64,000 nt of DNA from Glebionis coronaria (Eukaryota; Streptophyta; Magnoliopsida; Asterales; Asteraceae): NCBI GenBank assembly GCA_025667525.1, contig JANFOE010000587.1, forward strand, positions 310,001 through 374,000. The letters are read 5' to 3'. Positions 8,575 through 18,791 of this stretch are shown in pieces. Position numbers and translations under genes: made by a program. Below the pieces are notes generated by a model. It saw only the letters and a list, made by a program, of their open reading frames with translations. It did not search any database and was not told the origin of the DNA. Each line of letters starts with the position of its first letter. Positions within the stretch are counted from its first letter, which is position 1.

Positions 8575-11500
8575 ATGATCACTCGTAATCAAGCAAAACG
8601 AGCTCGTAAACGACTTCAAAAGCAAGCCAATCAAGAGACGTTGATTGTTGAAGAAGAACCTCCAATTGTTGAACCTATTGTAGAACAAGAAGTCGTCATG
8701 GCTAATCGTACTATGATGGAGTTGCTACAAGCACCCACCGAGGGTTTTGGAGAGGCTATTGTGATTCCCGCCATCCTTGCGGAGAATTTCGAGATTAAGA
8801 CGGGTTTAATGTCGATGTTGCAAGCAAATAAGTTTAGAGGTCACGAGAAAGACAACCCGCATTACCACATTAGGAATTTTAACCGTCTCACCGCCACTAG
8901 CAAGTTTAAGGATGTTCCACATGACGCCATTAAGATGATGTTGTTTCCATACTCGTTAGATGGACCCGCAAAAATTTGGCTCGAGAAAGAACCGCCAAAT
9001 TCGATTTTGACATGGGCCGATCTCGTTTCTAAGTTTGTGAACAAGTTTTTTCCACCATCTAAAACAACACACTTGAAAAATGAGATTTCACGATTTGTGC
9101 AAAGAAATAATGAAAGTTTTTCAATGGCATGGGAACGATTTAAAGAAATGTTACATGAATGTCCACACCATGATTTTACGGAATTGCATCAAGTGGACAC
9201 TATTTATAATGGGCTTAATGATCATGAACGAGATTATTTGAATGCCGCCGCGGGTGGTAATTTTTTGTGCAAGACGACAAATGAGGCTTTACAAATCATC
9301 GAGAATAGATCTAAGGTTTATAGCCCTCGTAACACACCGAGTGTTGCCAATTTGGGTTCGTCATCATCGTCACAATCGTCTCGTAGCATTAATGCCTTAC
9401 ATGATGAAGATAATGAGGAAAATCGGTTTTTTGATAGATTTGCTAATCTAATGTCCCATTGGAAGGCTCAAGAAGCTTCCAATTCCGCTTCGGTTAAAGC
9501 GGTTTCTAAGAGTTGTTTGTCGTGTGGTGGAGCTCATGATCTTTCCGAGTGCATTACCGCGGATGGTAACACTTCGAGTGCTTATGTAGCCACGGGAACT
9601 TATAACCAAATCGGTCAAGGTTCCCGCCAAAATCAAGCTCCACCAAATCAAAATGCTAATAATTATCGCAACAACAACCAAGGTGGAAATTATCAAGGAA
9701 ATCAAAGGAATTACAACAAAGGGAATTATCAAAATGGAAATGGACAAATTTCTAATCAAAACCAAAACCGTGATTTTCAAAACACTACACAAGGTTTTCA
9801 AAATGCTCACACTAAAAATTTGCAAGGAGAATTTTTGGATTATACAAAAGCAAATGATGCTAAATTTGATAACATGCAACGTGAGATGATTAGCTTAAGA
9901 TCCGAGTTAAAAAACGAGCTTAAAAATGAACTTGCTAATGAACTTAAAACTCATGCAAATAAAATGGAAGGAAATGTCCAACGTCTTCAACAAAACCAAC
10001 AAAAGATGGAATTAGGACAACATGAGATTAAGCAAGAGTTATTAAAAGCGGATGCTAGGCAATCAAAATTTGAGGATCGAATGGCTAAGATGTTTGAAGC
10101 AATCATGTGTAAACCCTCTTCCTCGGGTGGTCTTCCTAGTGATACCATTAACAACCCGAGGGGAGAAATTAAGGTTATTACTACACGAAGTGGTAAAACT
10201 TTCAAGGAACCAATCTCTCGTCCAAGTACTTCTACGGAGAAGGAAATCGAGAAAGAACCCGAGGTGATGGTCGAAAAGGAGCACATTACAATCCCACGAA
10301 GTACCGCTCATACCACACCTACGGTTGAACCGATACCAATTGTGGAACCCGAGTTTCCAAGGCCGATGCCTATGCCTATGCCCCAACCCACACCACCTTT
10401 ACCTTACCCTTCGAGACGAAACAAAGAGAAAGCACCAGAACGGAACAATTATCAACTTGAGCTATTTATGAAAATGTTTCGTGATATGCATTTTAACATA
10501 AGTTTTGCCGACGCTCTTATCATGATGCCTCGATTTGCCGCAAACTTCAAAAGTATGTTGAATAACAAAGAAAAATTGCAAAAATCGTCTAGTTGTTCAT
10601 CGGTTTTTCTTAGCCGCATACCACAAAAAGTCAGTGATCCCGGTAAATTTTTGATTCCGTGTGCCATTCAAGATATGGAGGAATGCTACGCCTTGGCCGA
10701 TCTTGGCGCTAGTATTAATTTAATGCCTCTTGAGATTTTCAAATCTCTTTCGCTTCCGGCTCTTACTCCTTCGAACATGTCTATCGAGATGGCAGATCAT
10801 TCTACGATTTTAGCATGTGGAGTAGCCGAGGACGTTTTCGTTAAAGTCGGAAAGTTTTACTATCCTGTTGACTTTATCGTTGTAGACATTCCAATCGATC
10901 GAAAAGTTCCTCTCATTTTGGGTCGTTCATTTTTGGATACATCAAAAGCACTTATCGATGTTCATGCTCGAAAAATCACCCTTCGTTTCAATGAGGAAGA
11001 ACTTGTCATCAATGCAACACAAAACTCCAATCTTTCTCATGTCTATTCTATTGCAACTTTAAACCATGGTTATTCAACCAATGTCGTTTGCAAAGAATTT
11101 TCACCAAGAGTTTTAGGAAATGTCGCCAAAAACAATTTACCATTTCCTCCGCCGGTGGAGGTTATGAGTGTAAATCCTACAAAGAAGAAACCGTCAATAC
11201 TTGAATCGAAAAATCCTTCGCCTCACCTCGAACATTCATTTTTGAAAAGTGTTGATAAGTTGCCGGTTTCTACGGAAGATCTTTCGGATGATGAATATGT
11301 TGACCCCGATGGGGAGGTTTTCTTCGTCGATAAACGTTTTGAGAACTTGCCACCACCAAAACCAAAACGATTTACAAATGTGACAATTTTTAGTGTAACT
11401 AACATCATTTTAGAAACACCAAATATTTTCGACATAATCAAAAAGGGTTTTCATAAGGAGAGTTTAAAAGATAAAAAAGGAAAAGATTTTAAATATGATT

Positions 11501-11913
11501 TAATTGATTTTTCTACAAATATAACTCCGTCATCACCACGTGTTTTGAGTGCTACAAGCTCGTCTACTCCTTTTGACGATGCTTTGTGTGGTTCTAGTAT
11601 GGGGGAAGCCCCTTATGTTCCCTCATCCTTGTCCACCGAGGACGAGATATTCGATCCCGGAATTTCATGTAAAGGGAAATCTCGGTCTTCCACCGATTCA
11701 ATAAATGGAAAATCTTTCTATTTGCTTGGTGCGAGTCTACCTCGAGTAGCTCAAACGTTTGTCTTACCAATTGTCCCACCCTTCTACTTCTCATCTCTTT
11801 TCTTCAAACTCTTTGAGTTTATGGCACATGTTGAAGTGGCGTTTAATTGTTTTTCCAATGAAAACGAGAACGCCATCTTCGATCCCGGTATTTTACATCA
11901 TTTAAGGACTTAG
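8575..11913 (+). CDS. gag: Gag-protease polyprotein of element A with a novel C-terminus, no RT or integrase
   Basis: 1112 codons from the ATG at 8575, the start position conserved in B and C. Order: basic N-terminus (KRARKRLQKQ); Athila-type gag core about residues 95-215; short zinc knuckle CX2CX3HX4C at 314-326; Asn/Gln-rich linker; Lys/Glu-rich coiled coil about 430-510; proline-rich segment; retropepsin-like protease with DLGAS at 709 and an ILGRSFLD motif. Similarity to the B and C polyproteins continues to the DKLPV...LSDDE segment just before RT, then stops near 11296. The remaining 205 or so residues are unlike RT, RNase H or integrase. They include lysine-rich and serine-rich parts, two copies of an IFDPGI motif and a hydrophobic stretch about residues 1062-1090. 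The frame is fully open although the LTRs have diverged. Confidence 0.9.
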   Translation: MITRNQAKRARKRLQKQANQETLIVEEEPPIVEPIVEQEVVMANRTMMELLQAPTEGFGEAIVIPAILAENFEIKTGLMSMLQANKFRGHEKDNPHYHIRNFNRLTATSKFKDVPHDAIKMMLFPYSLDGPAKIWLEKEPPNSILTWADLVSKFVNKFFPPSKTTHLKNEISRFVQRNNESFSMAWERFKEMLHECPHHDFTELHQVDTIYNGLNDHERDYLNAAAGGNFLCKTTNEALQIIENRSKVYSPRNTPSVANLGSSSSSQSSRSINALHDEDNEENRFFDRFANLMSHWKAQEASNSASVKAVSKSCLSCGGAHDLSECITADGNTSSAYVATGTYNQIGQGSRQNQAPPNQNANNYRNNNQGGNYQGNQRNYNKGNYQNGNGQISNQNQNRDFQNTTQGFQNAHTKNLQGEFLDYTKANDAKFDNMQREMISLRSELKNELKNELANELKTHANKMEGNVQRLQQNQQKMELGQHEIKQELLKADARQSKFEDRMAKMFEAIMCKPSSSGGLPSDTINNPRGEIKVITTRSGKTFKEPISRPSTSTEKEIEKEPEVMVEKEHITIPRSTAHTTPTVEPIPIVEPEFPRPMPMPMPQPTPPLPYPSRRNKEKAPERNNYQLELFMKMFRDMHFNISFADALIMMPRFAANFKSMLNNKEKLQKSSSCSSVFLSRIPQKVSDPGKFLIPCAIQDMEECYALADLGASINLMPLEIFKSLSLPALTPSNMSIEMADHSTILACGVAEDVFVKVGKFYYPVDFIVVDIPIDRKVPLILGRSFLDTSKALIDVHARKITLRFNEEELVINATQNSNLSHVYSIATLNHGYSTNVVCKEFSPRVLGNVAKNNLPFPPPVEVMSVNPTKKKPSILESKNPSPHLEHSFLKSVDKLPVSTEDLSDDEYVDPDGEVFFVDKRFENLPPPKPKRFTNVTIFSVTNIILETPNIFDIIKKGFHKESLKDKKGKDFKYDLIDFSTNITPSSPRVLSATSSSTPFDDALCGSSMGEAPYVPSSLSTEDEIFDPGISCKGKSRSSTDSINGKSFYLLGASLPRVAQTFVLPIVPPFYFSSLFFKLFEFMAHVEVAFNCFSNENENAIFDPGILHHLRT

Positions 11914-12363
11914 TCCTTACATACCGGTTGCTTTTTGGGCCTTGTTTATCATGTAAGCCCCACCAAAAATTGACCATACCATGATTTTCCCTAAATGTTC
12001 ATTTTGAGGGGATCGAGTCGAGCTCATGACTCGGTAATCAAAAACGAGGTGCCTCGTGGGGAAGATCCCATGCTTATCCTTTATGCTTACTATTCACTAA
12101 TAAGGGGACTTGTACCCTTTCAACTCGTTGTCTCGTGGTTGTTTGTGATTGTGTTATCTAGATCATCATCATCATCTACGATTGAAGACTCTCGTGTTCG
12201 TTTACGTGAGCCTTCATCGTTCGTTTGAAGAAGTTTTTCACGAATCCATGACATATCCTTTATTGTTCTAACAATTATCTTTTAGCATACTTAATAAACG
12301 GCTTTAGATATATTGTTGATCACCCTTTCCATGCTAGATCCTAAGCATTCGATTCTTCGTCTC

Positions 12364-12430
12364 TAGTATGGGGGTGCTCCACCTTTAGACTCGAAACATT
12401 GAGGACAATGTTTACTTTTAGTATGGGGGG
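12364..12430 (+). promoter_or_regulatory. Hairpin flanked by two internal polypurine-tract-like motifs (element A)
   Basis: TAGTATGGGGG (12364-12374), then AAACATTG-AGGA-CAATGTTT (12394-12413), then TAGTATGGGGGG (12419-12430). The purine runs copy the true polypurine tract of the element (47185-47197). B has the same set at 24834-24902 and C at 33051-33119 (minus strand). A role as secondary plus-strand primer or RNA signal is inferred. Confidence 0.7.
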
Positions 12431-13802
12431 TGAATAGATACTTGCTTTGCTACGCCCTCACGCTTTCCAACTTTCAATGTTTTGTTTTGCTAATAAGGCT
12501 AAAAATGGCCAAATTTTAAAATTTTTCTTAGTTTTCATAAGTGTTTTTAAGACACGAATGTATATTTTCCGATGGGTAGAATAAGAGTTAATTTTTGACT
12601 TAATGGGCATTTGGAGCCATTTACATTCCTTAACCCGCTCAATTCAAGTTTTGCTAGACTTTTATATAGGGAGCTTTAAAACGCGAAAGTCTTAATTCAT
12701 ACGGGTTAAGAACAAGAACTTTTCGCAAGTTCCTATAATTGATCCTAGAAAGTCACTTATCAAGGGAACTTTAAAACGCATTCTCTAAACTTGAAAAAGT
12801 CCAAGAAAGTGCAAGATCCTATAGTTGGCTTGAAAACCCAAAACTTTGATTTGATATAGTCTTAATGAAAGCTAATCCAAATTTGGCTTAATTTTGACTT
12901 GCATGGCTAAGTATTCACGAGTCTCTTTAATTAGAGGTATTTATATAGTGAAGAACGAGAAATGATAGAGTTAGACAAGTGATCATGCTAAACGTAGAAC
13001 ACGAAAATGTTCTTTCAAAAACTCATATGTTTTTAATTGTGGCTTTTTCTTCCCATAAGATCAATGCATTAGGAATAAATCATAATTGCAATAAGTAAGG
13101 TCGTACGATTTGAAAGGTTACTTAGCCTCTAGCGCAAGATCGTTTAAAAGTTGCTCGGGGTTGAATAGAGTTCATAGCCAAGGCATAACTTATTGAAGCG
13201 GGACGCGAAGATTGGAGATCATCCGAAAAGGCCCTAACAAGGCATGAGGAGCTCTATTTTTGCTAAAGATCCAAGATGATGTGAAGTATCATTATTCCTA
13301 AATCAATATGAAGGATCGAGACACGCGACGAAAAGCAATTACTCCCCTAAAGATCATGGAGAAAGTCTATCCAAAAAGACCCTAACAAGGTATGAGGATA
13401 AATATATCCAAGTCCGAAAAGGAGGCGGATCGTTGTATATCAAAATCCAAAGTAAAGATTGAAGAAAAATGATGAAGTCGTGGTCCAATAAGAAGAATCT
13501 CTCAAAAACGTCAAGTGAAGAAATTCCAAGAATATGAAGAGAAGACCATAATTTCGAGAACGTCTTCCCAAGATTTGAAGTATGAAGTACATGCCAAATA
13601 TCGGTCCGAGAAAGGTCTCAAATCGTGAAACGAGTTATGCCAAGATATGAACTTAAGGAGATACACGAGAAGCCGTTTTAAAAGATTTTGTCCTTCGGCT
13701 AACTATTGATCAAATCATGCTACTTTGCTTTCGGACTAATAACTACTCAAATAAGTCAATATGAATCACTTGTGATCCATGACAAATAGATAAAAAATGC
13801 TA

Positions 13803-13807
13803 GTAAC
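13803..13807. repeat. Left target-site duplication of element B (GTAAC)
   Basis: GTAAC precedes the TGATGAGACTGC start of B and recurs at 46839-46843 right after its last CA. Confidence 0.93.
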
Positions 13808-15162
13808 TGATGAGACTGCTTTTATACATAGTCTCATCTTCCAAATAGGGCTTAAAATGCATTAAATATCATCAAAATACCCAAATATATGCTTGTGTTT
13901 GTTGCTTGTGTATTTTAGGTACGGATATTGAGAAAATGACAAAAGATCACAAGAATCATGCAAAAACGAACACGGGAAACGAAGCCGCACAATGAACCAA
14001 GCCCTAATGAAGACTTTCCCAAGATCAACCCTTGAAGATTTGAAGAATTATGAAGAAGGGTCCTCCAATTATGAAGAATTGACACTTTATACCCTTGTAT
14101 CCTCATAATTACAAGTTTGGTCCCTAAAGTTTGTCAAAATTACAAAAAGGACCCTTAACTTTGAAGATTTGGCAAGTTTAGCCCCTCAACAAAGCTAAAT
14201 TGTCAACCAATATCATCCACAAAGTCAAATATATCATGAAGTCCTTCAAAGTACAAGAAATGACAAGTTTGGTCTTTTGAAAATCTCAAAATTACAAAAA
14301 GGACCCTCAACTTTCAACATTTGGCAAAAATGGTCCCTCAATCATCAAGACTTGGCAATTTTAGTCCTCCAAAATATCAATATTGCAAGTCTAGACCATT
14401 ATCATTGAAGAAAATACCAATTCAGCCCTTGAAGAATTCAAATATGGCAAGAAATACCCCTGATTTCACTTTGTAAAAGTTTTTGGGCCAAAAATGTAAA
14501 AAGGGCAAAAGTTGACAAAGCTTATAAAGGCGTTGATAGAAGTTTGGAAGGGATTTGACAAGTTTTTGAAACATGGGGGTGTTAAGCTGGCAGACAAAGA
14601 AGTTACATAGACCACTCCCAAGCTGCCATGTGTCCCACTCACATTCTCCACCAATCACACTCCACCATTTTGCCATGTCACTTCCCACTCACAACTGGAT
14701 TTAACTAATCTTTATTTAAATAAAGATTATGGCGCCTAACAACTTATTTAAATCCTTAAACAGATCAAATGGCTCGTTCTTCATGTTCTTAACAAAATTT
14801 GGGCTTTTGTTATTTACTCAAAATTAGGCCTTAATTGTTTCCAGAATTATGATTAAGGATATTGTTGACTAAACCCAACCTTAATATATGCCACCTCATC
14901 AACCAAGGGTGCACATGAAAGGTGCCCTGCTACACACTTTTGGGGATACTGCCAAAACCAGCCAGAGAATCAACCATCCAGAAACAAGCTTACACTTTAA
15001 GCTTTGTTTGAGCCCTTGGATCAAATTTCAACAGCTATCTCTTTCACATACGTCCAAGAATCAGTCACATGAAGCATATGAGTTCAAATTCAAGAGGGCA
15101 TTTTTGGAACTTCAACCATTAGGGTTTTTAGTTTTTAGCTGTAACTTAGCTCATTGTAAGGC

Positions 15163-15170
15163 TATATAAA
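15163..15170 (+). promoter_or_regulatory. TATA box of element B 5' LTR
   Basis: TATATAAA within GGCTATATAAAGCC. The mate in the 3' LTR is at 27647-27654, about 20 bp before the C insertion point. Confidence 0.65.
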
Positions 15171-16880
15171 GCCACTTAGGCCTTCACATTTCAGTTTGCT
15201 TTTGATTTTTCCTTGTTCAAGTTTCTGTAAATCCCATTTTCAAGTTTAATGAAATTGAGTTTGAAATCTTGAAGAAAAGTCATTGGCCACTCTTGTTTAC
15301 TGCTTTCATTTGTTATATGCTTTTTAGTTCTTAAAGTTCAAAACCTGTTTTCAAAAGAGGAGTGTGCAAAAGTTTGCATATTTCCTCATTTTCTTGATAT
15401 TTTGCTAAGTCTTGTTCCAATCTTGGAATTCTTGGGCTATAGGGCTGATCATAGCATCCTAACTGAGTTGGTTAAGGTGTGGTGAGGCTTATAACTTGGG
15501 GATAATCAAGTATGGGGTAACAAGTTTGCATTAATCAAGTTTTTCCAAGTTTCTGATTTTTATGATATTGTGCTTAACCCTTGTTGAATCTTAGCAGGCT
15601 TATTGTGGAAGCTTGTGCTTGTTCTTGCTAGCACATAAGCTCAAAATTCGTGGGTGTGGATGTACATCCATGAGGTTTGCATACTTAATCTCCAAATCTG
15701 CTAAAATTGTGATTTTTGGTGATATTTGTATGAAACTGTTGTTCTTGTGAATTTTGTGGCTTGTTCTTGCTTGAATCTGTTTATTAGACTTGTTTTAGTG
15801 TTAATTGATGCTTGGTTGGCCTGAAATCTTGTTTTGCTTTTGAAAATCTTGATTTGAAAAAGTTAAAGGGGTGTTTGGGTCTACTGGTTTATGCTTGTAA
15901 TTTGTTTTTGTGTTAAGGAAAGTTGTTGTTATTTCTTTGTATCTGCTATACCTTTATTTGAGAGTGTTTTGCTGCAAGTTTTTGGGTTTGAACACTTGAA
16001 TCAATCAATCTGCTATATAGACCTTGTTTCTGCTTGTTTTGACCTAGGATTTTGGGAACACTAAGTGTGTATGCATGCTTAGGGATAAAAGTGGTTTAAA
16101 CAAAGTTAATATAACCTGTTTTAAAGATTTGAGGTGTTGAAATTGGCTTGTGTGTCAAATACATCAGCAAAAGTAGAAAACTGCATGTGTTAGTGTTCAT
16201 CAGTAACTTTCATTGCTTGAATCTTGCTTAATTCTTTGAACCAGTGCATGAAACCTGTTTAGACTTGCTTCTTGGAGTTTATTATAGCTTGTGTGTGCAT
16301 TTGGTTGAATTTGGCTGGCTGATTTGTGCTAAAACTGCTCTTGAATGCTAAACTGCTTATTGTTCATGTCTGTATCATGTCTGATGAATGATTGATTAAA
16401 CTGTATCAATTGGGTGTTTGTGATTGTGTTATTTTGATTGTTATTGACTCCTTTTGATCCAAAGATCAATTGGGTGCCTTTGTGAAATCTGAATCTCCAA
16501 AAAAGTCACTAAAGACAAAAAGTCAAAATAGTCAAGCAGTGGAAAAAGTTTCCACTGCTCAACATCCAAAACTAGCCCCTGTTAGTGCAATTTTGTCATC
16601 AGCTTATCAATAAGCTATTCTAGCTTATTCTGACTTGCAACAACTTATTTTTTGTAATAGATCTTCATTATTTGACCCATTTAAGTGAACTGGAGCTTAT
16701 GAGACTTTGACTTTGACTTTTTACTAGAAAACCAACTTGTTTGACTTTTAACATAAGTGCTTATTTGATTTTCCAGCTTATTGAGTGTGCTTATTTGAAA
16801 GGTCTTTGGTTTTTAAGCTTAGTTTTGTCAAAAGAAACATTTTGCAACTTGAATCAGCTTCTGAGGTGGTCTAGATCATA

Positions 16881-16902
16881 AAAACGACTATTTTGTCGTT
16901 TT
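16881..16902 (+). repeat. Conserved LTR hairpin in element B 5' LTR
   Basis: AAAACGAC / GTCGTTTT around TATTTT, identical to the one in the A LTRs. Confidence 0.75.
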
Positions 16903-18053
16903 GTGAATAAGTTTGTGACTTGTTTCTGGCTTATTAAGTGGGCTTATTTGAAATTTCTTTTTGCAGAAGTCTTTGTTAGGTCAAAATAAGGTTGTGTGTT
17001 AAATTTTAGCTTATGGCATCAGCTTATGGCTTAATGGGCCAAAAAGCCCATTAAGAATAAGCTGCTTATTATAAGTTAGCTTATTTCACATTTTTTCAGC
17101 TTTTGGGCCTTTGGAAAAAGTTGTTTAAAATCAAATTTTGAGTCAACCTGTGCTTTTTGGGCTTAATTTGAACACTTTTTCTTATTGGGCCTTAATTAAG
17201 CCCAATAAGGGACTGTTTTGGGTTTGGCCCATTTTCTAGGCCCAATAGGGGTATTTAGGTAATTTCACTTTCATTTCTGAGTTACTTAGGTTAAATTAAG
17301 CTAGTTTGCAAGTTTTTAGAATTTTTTATAATTTTTGGGTTTTTAATATTATTTTAATATTATTTTATTATTAAAAATTAAAAGTCTGATTTTCTAGGTT
17401 TTTATACTTTTCCTAGGTTCTAAATACTTAATTAGGATTTTTGCAACTTTCCAATTATTTTCTAGGTCTTTTAATTATTTTCTATAATTAATTTAAGATT
17501 TAATTGATTTTAGGAGTTTTTAATTGTTTAAAAATAGTTTTAATTGGTTTTAAAATTTTGAAAAATAGTTTTAGCTTAATTAGAGTATTTTGAGGTTTAC
17601 AAACTTGAAAATCTTGTTTAGGGCTTTTCAATAATTAATTTTGATTTTTAGGGCTTTAATTAGCATTAAAAAGTCATTATCTAATTAATTAAATGGTTTT
17701 TGCAAGTTTTGATTTTTTGTAAACTCTTAGAATATTATTGGGGATTTTTGGTAATTTTTAGAAATTTTTAGGTTTAAATTTTAATTTTGGTGGTTTTACG
17801 ACTTTACGTGTACGCCTTTTTAGACTTAGTTTAATCCGTCTTCATAACCGTCATTTTCTTCTAACCCCTTTTCTATTTTTCTTTCCTCAAATATAATCAC
17901 AAATTAATCCATATCATTACACACATAACACACTAGCCTCCTTGAGAACTAACTTACTTAGGGTCATTGACACACGGTTTTCCTAAATCGTCGTGCTCAC
18001 TTGCCCTATTTTACCTTCCTTTTCCTAAAGGGGTAATTTTACAACCATCATTT

Positions 18054-18071
18054 TGGCGCCGCTGCCGGAGA
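18054..18071 (+). promoter_or_regulatory. Primer-binding site of element B
   Basis: TGGCGCCGCTGCCGGAGA, three bases after the LTR. It differs from A and C at one base near its end (GGAGA instead of GGGGA). Confidence 0.85.
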
Positions 18072-18791
18072 GGCGTGTTGTGTTTTGATTTGGCAATGTT
18101 GTTTTTATACTAACCATAATTAGTATTTGTATTAGTAGCACTCTACTAATACGTATTATCGTTTTTTGGTTTTTGTGTGAATATTATTACTATATTATAT
18201 ACGTAGAACAATAAATTCACAAGTACTCCAAATACGTGAGAAATCACAACCTTGACTTGGGAGGTCATTACCCAATCATTGTATTCGAATCTCAAACCAA
18301 AGAAAAAGGCAAAAATAGATAATTACTTTCGTGAAGCTCAATCTTGAAAATACAAACTATAAGGTGGGTATAAGGCGGATATTATGAAATATATCCTAAG
18401 GAAAAAGGCTCGTAAGTGCTTCGCGCCGCCTCGTTTCCCCGCTTGCTTGTGAGTATTTGATTGTGAGAGTGAATCGAGGGTTTTGCCGCCCAAAGTATTA
18501 CTAAGTATCATATATATTTTCTTGGCTTCTATTGATTAAACCCTCTTGAACGATTTGGTGTTCCACCATCGTTCTAAAGTCATCGAAGGCGTTCACTCCA
18601 CGTGATCGTTTTCATTCCTTGAGGCTTCGTTAATCAAGAGATTTGATTAAGGAGGAGATTTGTAGATTTTTGTCTACTTAATACATTTCACCAAACTCCA
18701 AAAAGGTTAATACAATCAAAAACCACAAAAAAATTGAAAAAATACAAAACACCAAAAAGAATCTTCTTTGCTCATCCCCTCGTTGTACGTG
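18072..18791 (+). other. Untranslated leader of element B
   Basis: Contains hairpin 1 at 18129-18152 (GTATTAGTAG / CTACTAATAC, loop CACT) and hairpin 2 at 18377-18396 (GGATAT / ATATCC). No ORF. Confidence 0.7.

Larger units (their letters stand above)
11914..13807 (+). other. Post-ORF region of element A
   Basis: Noncoding. It starts with a block shared with B and C (GAGGGGATCGAGTCGAGCTC near 12006), then the hairpin and AGTATGGGGG repeats at 12364-12430. No env-like ORF is visible. The distal part (12500-13800) is unlike B and C and rich in AAGATC/GAAG motifs. Confidence 0.7.
13808..18050 (+). repeat. 5' LTR of element B
   Basis: Starts TGATGAGACTGC and ends ACAACCATCA immediately before the PBS. 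The uninterrupted copy at 15180-15200 is the empty site that proves where C inserted in the other LTR. Its first 400 bp or so closely match the start of the C LTR; the rest resembles A instead. Confidence 0.93.

Noticed and set aside
14422..15169. Short ORFs repeated in both B LTRs (62-93 codons)
   Set aside because: They lie in U3 around the TATA region on both strands, have no domain, and match between LTRs only because LTRs are copies.
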